NCBI GenBank assembly: GCA_963575745.1 | Contig: CAUYUJ010012547.1 | Span: 264,324-328,323 of the forward strand | Direction: 5' to 3' | Source of the DNA: Prorocentrum cordatum | Taxonomy: Eukaryota; Sar; Dinophyceae; Prorocentrales; Prorocentraceae | DNA length: 64,000 nt | In this document: positions 10,396-18,830 of the stretch, piece after piece | Layout: every line of letters starts with the position of its first letter | How positions within the stretch are numbered: the first letter of the stretch is position 1 | Program-made: the position numbers and the translations under genes | Notes under the pieces: model-generated | Databases searched by the model: none | What the model was told of the DNA's origin: nothing | What the model saw: the letters and a program-made list of their open reading frames with translations, nothing else

Positions 10396-10969
10396 ACGGT
10401 GCTCCGAAAGTTTACATTTAGGCAGTCGCAGTCATTGCTTCCCCTAGGCGGAGTCGCTGGCCCAGCAGAGGCGAGCATCGCCCTCGCAGCGTGACCAGGC
10501 TCAGAACCGTCTAACCGATCCCCATCCCCACTGGGCCATGGCATCTCATCCCCTAATGAGGCCCCCCAGGCGGGGATAGGCGCCGCATCGCCGATGCGGC
10601 TCGATGTACGCCGCCGATGCATCGCAGGCGCCGTCGATGCGTCGCCGATGCATCGGTGATGCATCGACGATGCGGCGCTGTCCTCCGACCCCATCTGAGC
10701 GACGAAACAACATCGGGTCGTCTGCGCGGACATTCGCGCGGAAGCGAGCCGCGCGAGGTCGCGTGCGAGCGCCTTCGTTTCTGCTGCAGCGTGTCGCGCT
10801 GGCGGCCCGTGAAAGCCGCCGCGTGAGGCCGCTATGCTTTCTCGCGCAAGACCCCTGCCCTCTCCTCGCTTATCTGGGATGCCTCCCCGACGTCAGGATT
10901 TTTGTCACAAGGTCGACCCCCGAAGGTCTCGACCCATGCAGGCCCCCAGACCGGCTTTGCACCCCGAGT

Positions 10970-11158
10970 CGTGCTTCGGACGGCCCCTGGGGGCCCGGCA
11001 GGGGCCCCCCAGAAGCCGAAGATACAGTCAAAAGCCCTAGTAAGGACGCGCGATTTTGCTCAGTGTACCCTTGCGTCCTTGCTCTTCCTTGCTCTTGCGT
11101 CCTTGAGGTCTTCGGCCTCTGGGGGGCCCGGCAGGGGCCCCCCCAGAGGCCGAAGATA
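10970..11158. repeat. Two strong family A hairpins
   Basis: At 11105-11157, CTTCGGCCTCTGGGGGG pairs with CCCCCCAGAGGCCGAAG across GCCCGGCAGGGG. A related, slightly degraded hairpin occupies 10977-11025. Between them lies a short direct repeat of GTCCTTGCTCTTCCTTGC type. Confidence 0.75.
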
Positions 11159-11359
11159 GCGAACAGACCCCCGTTCTGCTTCTGTCACGACGCTCTAGGC
11201 TCAAGTCGGGCACGTCCCTCGACTGGGGAAATATCCAAAAATAATCAAAACATCGTGAGGAGACGGTTGTTCTTTTTATTTGTTTGATCATTTATGAACA
11301 TTTTGGGAGTACTTGGCATGTTTTCGCCCAAAATCCGCCTGTAGAGGGACATGCCCCAC

Positions 11360-11610
11360 CTATCTCTAGGCCTCCTAGATGAGGTCCGAGCAGATTGGGT
11401 CAGAGGATCGCGCCGAGTCGCTGGTGCATCGCCGATGCGGCCCGATGCGGAGCTCGATTTTGTCCACGCCGACGTCGCCGATGTGTTGCCGACGTCGGCG
11501 ATGCATCACCGATGCATCGCCCATGAGTCGCCGATGCATCGCCGAAGCATCGACGATGCGGCGCGATCCTCCGACCCCATTTCCTCGGACTCTATCTGGG
11601 AGGCCCTTAG
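11360..11610 (+). repeat. Family C copy rich in GATGCATCGCCGATG words
   Basis: Best example of family C. It holds GATCGCGCCGAGTCGC, then many tandem variants of CGATGCATCGCCGATG, then GATCCTCCGACCCCAT and ATCTGGGAGGCC. The internal words are themselves palindromic around ATGCAT. Confidence 0.7.
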
Positions 11611-11688
11611 ACGCGAGGGGGCCCGGGCAGTCTGGCGGCGCAAAGGGATCGGTCAGCCAGTGTAAAACAAGGCTAGGATCGGGATAAA

Positions 11689-11743
11689 TCGCTCCAGAGC
11701 GTTCCGGAGCGCTCTCAGAGCGTTCCGGAACGCTCTGGAGCGG
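11689..11743. repeat. 55-bp palindrome
   Basis: CGCTCCAGAGCGTTCCGGA at the left pairs with TCCGGAACGCTCTGGAGCG at the right around a GCGCTCTCAGAG centre. Each arm is itself made of GAGCGTTCCG words. Confidence 0.8.
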
Positions 11744-11847
11744 CCGCGGCGCCCAGTACATCCTCCAAACCCGCCGATTCTCAGAGATTTCGAGTTATCC
11801 CGATCCGATTTTGTCCTGATCTTCGCGTCGTTTTACAGTGCTCACAG

Positions 11848-11985
11848 GCCCTCTCGGCGCTCCTGGGGCTCCTGTGGGAGCGCGGCGCGCTCTCGGCGCT
11901 GCCGGTCGACGGCGCGGGCTGCCTGCGGGTGAGCTCGCCGTTCTGCCACGACTACTACGAGGCGCCGGTCCTGCTGCCCTTCCTG
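11848..11985 (+). CDS. Methyltransferase-like gene, second exon
   Basis: Opens after ACAG and encodes ALSALLGLLWERGALSALPV, DGAGCLR and SSPFCHDYYEAPVLLPFL. The 3' border is chosen at CTG|GTCGAC (a GT site), which joins in phase to GIIAFGCDVN at 12651. A GT site at 11929 (CTGCGG|GTGAGC) is an alternative. The protein is clearly coding in character. It supplies the helices that would precede the cofactor-binding strand. Confidence 0.55.
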
Positions 11986-12039
11986 GTCGACAGGCCTCGG
12001 AGACAGAACCCCAGACACGATCGCGTCGAGGAAAAAGGC

Positions 12040-12600
12040 AGGACGGGCGCTTTTTGGTAGGTTTTCGGCCTCTGGGCGCCCTCACCGGGCCCCAGGGCCG
12101 TCAAACAATTATTCAGGATGACGAGCGGGTCCAGCGGAAAGGGTCGAGACTTCGGGGAACCGCGTATTGAAAAAATCAGGACGTCGCGTGTCTGGGAAAG
12201 GTACTGTTGCCGCTATTCAGACAGTAAAACACGGAAGCGTTCGCTCGTCTTAGATTTTACGTATATCGTCGAAAAGTGCCTAATTTCGCTTAACGGCGCC
12301 ATATCGCGTCAAATAGCGCTCAATAGCTCCGAACAGCGCTCAAATATGGCCCAATAGCGACCAATAGCGCCCAATAGCGCCATGTGAAGGGATGCATGAT
12401 GTCCCCTTTGCGCGCGATTGGGCGCGCTACTGGGCGCTAGGAGACGGCCAACAGCTTCCGTGAGTTGCTTTCTATCGCTACCTTCCTTCGTAATGGCCTT
12501 GTTGGGCCTCCTGGGAGATCCTCGTTGCCACGGCTGGATTCTCGAAATTCTTGGTCAGATTGCTACCCCGGAGAGGTCTGAGGAGCAGCAGTACGTATCA
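12040..12600. repeat. Family A copy, CCAATAGCG array and family B copy
   Basis: Bases 12045-12200 match family A with the same tail as 345-500. Bases 12290-12385 hold short tandem CAATAGCGC words, with an inverted echo (GGGCGCGCTACTGGGCGC) at 12420-12440. Bases 12495-12595 match family B. All lie in an intron. Confidence 0.6.
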
Positions 12601-12650
12601 GCATTCATTTGCCCCTGGAAAGGTTGATTGAGGGGGGCCCTGGGGTCAAG

Positions 12651-12710
12651 GGCATCATCGCGTTCGGCTGCGACGTGAACGCCCAGCCCAGGTGGTGGCC
12701 TGCCTGGGAG
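12651..12710 (+). CDS. Methyltransferase-like gene, cofactor-motif exon
   Basis: A 20-codon exon after GTCAAG encoding GIIAFGCDVNAQP then RWWPAWE. The strand-Gly-Cys-Asp pattern has the look of motif I of a class I S-adenosylmethionine-dependent methyltransferase fold. It ends GAG before GCATCC. Splicing to 12886 gives RWWPAWE + AWVAKHLGPRV in phase. The exon could start slightly upstream (GPGVK). Confidence 0.55.
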
Positions 12711-12885
12711 GCATCCTAACGGGCTCGATGTTTTCACCACCACGTCTGGTCGGCCACGAAGCCACGGAGTTTAGCAGTGTGTAGACGCTCCAGCGTACCA
12801 TTTGTTTGACAGCTGGGGAGTCTCTACAACGAGCATCCTGGCCGACCACACGCCGTGGTGTACGTCTACATCGAGACCCTCCCAG
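12711..12885 (+). other. 175-bp GC-AG intron
   Basis: GAG|GCATCC at the 5' side and CTCCCAG|GCC at the 3' side. Both flanking frames are open and phase 0. GC follows AG at both borders. Confidence 0.6.
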
Positions 12886-13029
12886 GCCTGGGTGGCCAAG
12901 CACCTGGGCCCCCGGGTGGCCCTGCAGCTCAGCCAGCAGGACTTGTCTACGTCTGCGCCCCCGCCCGCCGGGCTGGTCCTCGGCGTGCATCCCGAGATCA
13001 CGAACGGCGGACCGTGGCCGGCGATGCGG
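12886..13029 (+). CDS. Methyltransferase-like gene, central exon
   Basis: A 144-base exon encoding AWVAKHLGPRVALQLSQQDL, then PPPAGLVLGVHPE and NGGPWPAMR. In a class I methyltransferase, VALQLSQQDL would be the strand and acidic loop around motif III. GLVLGVHPE would be strand 4 with the catalytic-site loop. It ends CGG before GCAAGA and joins in phase to AILAHVLSS at 13360. Confidence 0.65.
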
Positions 13030-13359
13030 GCAAGATTTGTGTGCCTATCCTCTGCGTCTTGGACTATTTGGGAAAGGGCGCCAAAGGGCCGAGGCACAGT
13101 GGGTATATGGACAACAATCTGGCCTCCAGGGGCAAGGCTTCTTTTATCCATATCCACTGAGCCTCTGAGTGTGTCCTTGTGCTCGCTTGTCCGTCGATCG
13201 CGCGTTTGGGATAGCCCCCCTGAGGGGCAGCGGATTGACCGAAATGCCATTCCTGGTTGTTTCCGTGGGGGAAATATCAACTGAGCCCCGGGCTTCTGGG
13301 GAGCGGCGGATCCCGACACTCTAAGGCGCAGTGGGTACGGATGCACATCTTGCCCGCAG
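13030..13359 (+). other. 330-bp GC-AG intron with family G copy
   Basis: Starts GCAAGA after CGG and ends TTGCCCGCAG before GCG. Splicing gives WPAMR + AILAHVLSSCLPGG. Bases 13190-13290 carry family G (CCTGAGGGGCAGCGGATT, CCATTCCTGGT), which recurs at 16370-16500. Confidence 0.65.
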
Positions 13360-13431
13360 GCGATACTGGCCCACGTGCTCAGCAGCTGCCTCCCTGGCGG
13401 GCTCTGCGTCTTCGTCACCTTCTACACTCAG
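13360..13431 (+). CDS. Methyltransferase-like gene, PGG-motif exon
   Basis: Encodes AILAHVLSSCLPGGLCVF then VTFYTQ. The helix followed by LPGG and a hydrophobic strand is the usual helix D/strand 5 signature of class I methyltransferases. It ends CAG before GAGTCG. The next exon resumes EAEEAARVCRGLGWSCE in phase. Confidence 0.65.
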
Positions 13432-13569
13432 GAGTCGAAGAAGAAAACCGCTACCGCCGTCGTCGTTATCATCGTTGTGGTCATCGCCGCTGCTGGCGTT
13501 GTCGTCGTCGTCGTGGCCCTGGAGAAGAAGAGGAATTATATCAGCGCAAGTGATATAATAGAAACAGTT

Positions 13570-13729
13570 GCGTACACATAAATCTGTTGGAGTTCCGCGC
13601 GGATTTCTTGGATCTCCGCCTGGGTCACCTGGCGACGCCTCTGGAGCCGCCCCTGGCGCGCTCCGCGGGCCATGGAGCGGGTCCCAGCGCCGGTCCCAGA
13701 GATCTGCGTGGAGCTCCGAAAACCGCGTA

Positions 13730-13733
<4 letters not shown>
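13570..13733. repeat. Family D palindromic element, copy 2
   Basis: The left half GAGTTCCGCGCGGATTTCTT is matched in reverse by the right half ending GATCTGCGTGGAGCTCCGAA, around a GCGCGCTCCGCGG centre. Confidence 0.7.
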
Positions 13734-13764
<31 letters not shown>

Positions 13765-14092
13765 ATGTATGTATGCATGCATGCATGCATGCATGCATGC
13801 ATGCATGTATGTATGCATGTATGTATGTATGTATGTATGCATGTATGTGTATATGTATGCATGCATGCATATGCATGCATGTATCTATGTACGCACGTAT
13901 GTATGACTCTTATGTGTATGTGTTTATATGCATGTTTGTACGTACGTAGGTACGTACATTCATATGTATGTATGTGTGTATGCATGTATGCATGTATGCT
14001 CTTGTGTGTATGTATGCATGCATGCATGCCTGTATGTACGTACGTACGTACGTACGTACGTGCGTATGTACATGTGTATATATGTGTATTCC
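13732..14092. repeat. Mixed tetranucleotide satellite (CTGT, ATGC, ATGT, ACGT)
   Basis: Blocks of four-base units change type along the array: CTGT, then ATGC and ATGT, then ACGT. The long open frames through it (Cys/Met/His-rich) are artefacts. Confidence 0.95.
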
Positions 14093-14104
14093 TAATCATA
14101 CTTT

Positions 14105-15000
14105 TCATAGGGCCAGGGACGCCGGAAAACGCGCGCCCCCCCTAACGAATTTGGCCCTCCCTGGACCTCCATGTAACCCTTCAGACGACCCAGGAGAACC
14201 TCACGAGAGCCCGAAGACGGCCCCAGACGGGTTCCAGGCGTTCCAGCGCGCTCCCGAAACGACCCCAGAGAGACCCAATACGGTCCACGACGACCCTCAA
14301 GAAGCCGTCATACCCCCAAAGATCGCTCCAAAACATCCCAAGAGGCCTCCAAGAGCACTCTCAAGGAGGCCCCACGAGGCACACATTATTTTTGTCCTGT
14401 AGTTTTTTGGTGAATGTGCATCTTTTCGGCTTCCCAACGCTCCAAGACGGCGGTCTTCTGGGCGTCCGAAGCCGCCTGGAAGGCTCCAAATCGCCCCACA
14501 ACCATCCGAAAGGGCTTCCAGGCAGTCCAAGCGAGCCCCAAAACGGCACAACAGGGGTCCAAGATGGCCCTCCAAGAACCTCATGGCGGCCCAAGATGGC
14601 CCCAAGACGCCCTCCGAAGCAGTCCAAATCGTGACCTGGTCGTTCAGGGAGACCGCGGTTGGGGCGGCCCGAGGAAGCCCGCAGAGGCCCCCAGAACACG
14701 CCCAGGAGGCCTCCAGAAGGCTGTTAAAAAGCTAAAGAACTTTTGTGAGGCCCCCAGAGGCTCTCCAAGGGGGAGCCTCCGCAACAAGAGCTGAGGAGGA
14801 TGGGGAGAACGCGCAGGGTATGGGGAGAATGAGGACAACGAAGCATGGAAAAAGGAACACTAATAACATTATTTTTATGGCGACTCCGAAAAAGGCAACA
14901 AGGAGTTATCGCTAAATTGTCGGCTTGACCTTCCAGCCATTCCGCCTGCATACCAAATTTCAAGGTGCATGGCGCGAAGCGCCATTGTAGTCTTGTGCGT
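14105..15000. repeat. Degenerate CCAAGA/GGCCTCC-rich low-order repeat
   Basis: Many loose copies of 15-25-bp units of the type CCAAGATGGCCCCAAGACG between 14190 and 14780. It has no conserved frame and lies within the 13432-15077 intron. A short (AT)n run follows at 15000-15018. Confidence 0.5.
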
Positions 15001-15077
15001 ATATATATATATATATAGTGCACATATGTATAATGAGTGTGTGTGTGTGTGTGACGTTTTTCGTGCTCCCCTGATAG

Positions 15078-15290
15078 GAGGCCGAGGAGGCCGCGCGGGT
15101 CTGCCGGGGCCTGGGCTGGAGCTGCGAGGTGCTGGAGAACCCGCACTACGCCGGGCTGCCGGCGAGCACGAGCGGCACCTACATGCGCTACGCCGTGCTG
15201 GCCCGCGCGGGGGGCGCCGGGGGCGTGGCGGGGCCTGCGGCGGCGGCCGCGCCGCAGCTGCTTGCTGCAGGCTCGGAGGGCGTCGGCTGC
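15078..15290 (+). CDS. Methyltransferase-like gene, last recognised exon
   Basis: Opens after GATAG with EAEEAARVCRGLGWSCEVLE, then NPHYAGLPAS, SGTYMRYAVLARAGG and an Ala-rich tail. CEVLENP followed by MRYAVLARA fits strands 6 and 7 that close a class I methyltransferase domain. The frame stays open past 15290, but a family F element starts at 15337, so the true 3' border or stop is unknown. Introns of this gene use GC and GA 5' sites. Confidence 0.6.
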
Positions 15291-15336
15291 ACACCGGCAC
15301 CGGTCCTGGCCAGGCCGAGCCCAGGCCCAGCGTTTG

Positions 15337-15462
15337 GCATCGCTCGGACGTGTGCATTTTTCCTTCGGCGAGGACCATCGAGGAGTATCCTTGATCATTT
15401 GGCGAAAAGGCCACGCACGAAACCGAAAAAAACACAGGGAATGGACGTCCGAGCGATGGCGA
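15337..15462. repeat. Family F foldback element, copy 2
   Basis: Ends GGCATCGCTCGGACGTGTGC and GGACGTCCGAGCGATGG are inverted. The interior CCACGCACGAAACCGAAAA matches the copy at 500-655. Confidence 0.7.
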
Positions 15463-16084
15463 GAGCGGTGAGAGGCCGGCTGCTGCCAGAAGGAGCGCCA
15501 AAGAGGGAAGGAAGTCTCTGTTGGGCCACTGCAGCGGCGGGGTGCACCGAGAGGGGCTGGAGGAACTGCCACAGAAGGACCTCAGGAGCATCGAGCCCCT
15601 TCCGAACCCACAGCGGTCCTTATTGCAGCGTCTTGGCTGTATCGGTGCACACGGGCATTGGAACCGTCTGGGGGTTTGAGGGGCCCAGCACTCGCTCTGG
15701 CCAGCGAGAGGGGCAGGCTGGTTCGAGGTTCTGGGTGCTGGACGGTTTTTTTGTTTTTCTGCTTCTGGGGCCGCTTGCAGGCCCAAGGACCGTGAAAATC
15801 GGATCCAGGACGGACGCCAGGAGGGGTCCGGGGACCCCCCTGCCGTCTCCAACACGGGCGCCCTCCAGGCTGAAGGCAAACTTCGAAAGCGGCGCACATA
15901 CCACAACAGTCTACGGGCCAAGCTCGAAGCCCGTGCCTGGGCCCAGGAATGGCCCTGGCCACGATCGGTGCAGGTGTACATCCAGGCGACGTCCTTCTAT
16001 AGGCCCAGCGGCTGCCCGACGCACGCTGCTGCCTGGGCCGCCCGTCGCCAGCGTCACCGTCGCGGGCCAGGCGCCCCCATGGGC
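15463..16084. other. No supported gene
   Basis: Open in one frame, but without recognisable protein character. A family A-like block lies at 15755-15800. Nothing else was identified. Confidence 0.4.
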
Positions 16085-16290
16085 ACCAGCCTCCTGCCCT
16101 CAAACGGTGTGGCGACCACACCGTGTGGTGGGTCAGTGGGAACTCGGCGTGACCGCACGGTTTTGGGAATTGGGTGGTTCTCCGAGGATGCCTCTGGCAT
16201 CTGTGGCCTCCAGGGTCCCAAATTTGTGCAGTGACGGACCGTGCGGTGAGGTCTTTGGGAATTCCGAGGTCACCGCACGGTGAGGTATCC
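16085..16290. repeat. Family E palindromic element, copy 1
   Basis: Repeated CCGCACGGT and ACCGTGCGGTGA words in both orientations, flanked by CCACACCGTGTGGTG. A second copy is at 49905-50105 with the same order of words. Confidence 0.75.
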
Positions 16291-16369
16291 TCCCTCCTCC
16301 TCCTCGGAGTCTCGGTGTCCCAGCTGCGACCACTTGAATTGCCGCTGAGTTTTCCCATAGCCTTTCTAC

Positions 16370-16500
16370 GGCTCGCAGTGCGCGTGTCTCGTTGTTCTCG
16401 CTGGTATGGCCCTCCTGAGGGGCAGCGGATTTCACGATCTGCCTTTCCTGGTCTCTTGTCGTTGGGGAAGGCAAGCGTGCGTGAGCGGTGTGCCAATCCA
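16370..16500 (+). repeat. Family G copy 2
   Basis: Matches 13190-13290 through GTGTCTCGTTGTTCTCGCT-type sequence, CCTGAGGGGCAGCGGATT and TTTCCTGGT. Confidence 0.6.
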
Positions 16501-16599
16501 CAGTTTCAGGAGGCCCCCTCCCCTCTCCACTCCGACGGGGCGGTGGGAACCGAGCCCGCTCGGCCGCCGAAAGGGCGCCGTCCTGGGCCCGTGCGGCGG

Positions 16600-17075
16600 C
16601 CGAGCGGGGGCCGCGCGCCCACTGGCTCCCGAGACCCCCGCGGCAGGGCCTCCCGCGGAGGCCTCCGCGGAGGCCTCCGCGGGAGGCCCGCCGCGGCGGC
16701 CCGAGGGCGCCGCGCGCAGCGCCCGCGGAGCCCCGCGGAGGCCCCCGGCGCGCCCGCGGCGGGCCTCGCCGCGCCCTCGGCCGCGGCGCCCTCGGCCGTG
16801 GCGCCCAGGGGCGCCTGGCGCCCGCCGGCGGCCGCCGCCGCACCCTGGCTCGTGGTGCAGGCCCCGGGGGGGTGGGGCGCAAGGATCGAAGGAGAGAGAC
16901 ACGGCAGAAGCAGCAGCAGAAGCTTGTGGCGCTCCGCGCGGGTTTTTCTCGGATCCGCGCTGGACCCCCCGGGCGGCGCCTCCGGCGCCGCCCCTGGCGC
17001 GCTCCGCGCGCCAGGGAGGGGGGTCTGGCGCGGATCCAAGAAAGCCGCGCGGAGCGCCAAAAGTTTGTGTTTATG
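16600..17075. repeat. GC-rich palindromic block and family D copy 3
   Basis: Bases 16640-16760 are runs of GGAGGCCTCCGCG-type self-complementary words. Bases 16925-17075 form a long family D hairpin, with TGGCGCTCCGCGCGG at the left and CCGCGCGGAGCGCCA at the right, and GGATCC in each arm. Confidence 0.75.
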
Positions 17076-17109
17076 TTGTTCTTCTTATTTTAAAGAACGG
17101 GCGCAGATC

Positions 17110-17296
17110 GGCGGCGAGCAAGGGGGGAAGTTCGAAGGAGGAGGCCTCAGAAAGCGGCGGGGGGGTCGGAGCGGGCAATTACGGCAAGAAGGGGCACATG
17201 CCGGCGGCGAGCGAGGGGGAAGTTCTAAGGAGGAGGCCTTCCCAGAAGGCGGCGGGGGGGTCGGAGCGGGTAATTTCGGGAAGAAGGCGAACAGGT
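17110..17296 (+). repeat. 93-bp direct repeat, two units
   Basis: Unit 1 starts at 17110 and unit 2 at 17203. Both start GGCGGCGAGC and share GGGGGAAGTTC, GGAGGAGGCCT and GGGGTCGGAGCGGG. Confidence 0.75.
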
Positions 17297-17302
17297 TCGG
17301 GT

Positions 17303-17556
17303 AGACCGAAAAGGGGTCCAGCGACAGGGGGTGGTGCAATAGATTTGGTGCAATAGATTTGTGGGGTTGCATTTACACTTGGGGCGTGCAATACATTCTG
17401 GGACACAAATGTATTGCTGCATTTTCGCGTGCAATGCATTACTTGCAATGCAATGCAATACAAATTTCTGGCGCAATACATTTGCAAACCAATTGCCCGA
17501 AATCTATTGCACAACCCCCTTTCAGCTGGACCCCCTTTTGGGTCACCAAAACAGAA
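17303..17556. mobile_element. ~250-bp MITE-like element with ~40-bp inverted ends
   Basis: The left end reads GACCGAAAAGGGGTCCAGCG, AGGGGGTGGTGCAATAGATT. The reversed right end reads GACCCAAAAGGGGGTCCAGC and AGGGGGTTGTGCAATAGATT. The interior is AT-rich and made of TGCAATGCA words. No open frame. The AT-rich core in GC-rich surroundings suggests recent insertion. Confidence 0.75.
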
Positions 17557-17619
17557 CGCCTACGTCTCACTTCCCCCTAGGCTCGCTGCCGGAAAGACAC
17601 CGACGGCCTTTCCTGTTCG

Positions 17620-17767
17620 TTCTGAGCGGGATTCGCTGTCGGCGTCGCTGCGGACATCGTCCATTCGAGACAGAAGGCCGCCTGTCTATCAGCGGCCGCT
17701 GTCGGTTTGGGGCGACATGTGCCATTGGGCATCGTGCCCATCTTTAGGCGTACTCATCTCGGGCGCC
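17620..17767 (+). repeat. Family H copy 2
   Basis: See 1513-1665. The same landmark words occur in the same order. Confidence 0.65.
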
Positions 17768-17999
17768 CACGCAGGCGGCGCCGCCCGCCGCCGCTGCGCC
17801 GCCCAGGACCGTGGCGCAGGCCGCGCCGGCGGTGCAGACTGCGCCCAGGGCTTTGGCGCAGGACGCTCCCGCGGCGGCGGCCGCGCCGGAGCGGCTCGCG
17901 GCTGCTACGGCGCAGGCCGGGCGGGACAGAATCTCATTCGGCGGGCGGAGAACGGTGTGATGGAAAAGCTTGGCCCCCATTGGGGTGGGTTGTCCCAGG

Positions 18000-18830
18000 G
18001 CGGCTGGAGAGTCTATGTCCATACGTCACGGTGGCACGTCGGGAGATGGACTGTCCAGCCGCGCTGCCAACTGCGCAATTGTCGCCACTCTCGTGAGCCC
18101 CTGGGAGGTCCAGCGGAGTGGTGTCCCACGCAGGTCCAGGTGGTACCTCGCCTTCATGGTCGGTGCCAAGTGTCACCTGTCGCATCTTTGGTGCTCCCTT
18201 GCGAGGTCTAGCGGACTGGTGTCGCACGCAGACCCAAGTGCGATCACGCCTCGCGGGGCGCTGCCAATCGCGCCACTGTCGCCACGCGTACGCCACCTGG
18301 TTTTGGGTTCTCGACTCCATGGGCGCTGCCACTAGCGCCACTGCCTCCACTTTCGCTGGCCCCTGTGAGATGCAGCGGAGTGGTGGGCCATCCAGATTCA
18401 AGTGCGACCTCGGCTCCCTGAGAGCTGCCAATTGCAAAATGGTCACCCTTTCCCTGAGCCTCTGGGAGGTCCGGCGCAGTGGTGTCGTGCGCAGATCCTA
18501 CCGAGACCTTGCTTCCAGGGGTGTTTCTACTTGCGCATGTGTCGCCATTGTTGTGTGCCCCTTACAGGTCCAGCGGAGTGGTGCCTACTCAAGTCCAAGT
18601 GGGACTTCGACTCTTCCGGTGCTCGCTAATTTCGCAACCGTCGCCACGTTCGTAAGCACCCTTGGGATGTCCAGCGGAGCGGTGTCCTGCGCAGATCCAA
18701 GCGGGCCCTCGCCTCCTTGGGCGCCGCCAAAAGCGCGCTTGTCGCCACTTCCGTGGACCCCTGGGAGGTCCAGCGGAGTGGTGTCTTACGCAGGTCCAAA
18801 CGGGACCTTGCCTACCACGTAATTTTCACA
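18000..18830 (+). repeat. 99-bp tandem array, eight or so degenerate units
   Basis: The landmark AGCGGAGTGGTG recurs at 18112, 18210, 18374, 18473, 18572, 18673 and 18772. Spacings are 98-101 bases except for one of 164. Each unit has GGGAGGTCCAGCGGAGTGGT, an ACGCAGGTCCAAGTG stretch, and a GCTGCCAATTGCGC, GTCGCCACT block. The 18118-18822 frame is open across the array, but its sequence is not conserved between units in one frame. Confidence 0.85.

Larger units (their letters stand above)
9333..11847 (+). other. 2.5-kb GC-AG intron packed with repeats
   Basis: Begins GCC after CAG and ends CTCACAG before GCC, so GCC is repeated at the two borders. Contains family B (9585-9690, ending CCCCAG), reversed family A (9705-9800), family D (10265-10395), family C (10580-10705 and 11360-11610), two family A hairpins, and a further palindrome at 11689-11743. 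Confidence 0.5.
13432..15077 (+). other. 1.65-kb GA-AG intron with family D element and tetranucleotide satellite
   Basis: The borders are CAG|GAGTCG and GATAG|GAGGCC, so the word AGGAG stands at both ends. It contains family D (13570-13733), the 13732-14090 satellite, and a CCAAGA-rich degenerate stretch. The GA assignment is inferred; an alternative splice site a few bases away would change the protein by one or two residues. Confidence 0.5.

Noticed and set aside
13735-14145. Cys/Met-rich and His/Thr-rich open frames
   Set aside because: Artefacts of the tetranucleotide satellite.
15129-16283. 384-residue frame as one protein
   Set aside because: Only the first 50-70 residues resemble the methyltransferase end. 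The rest runs through family F, A and E repeats.
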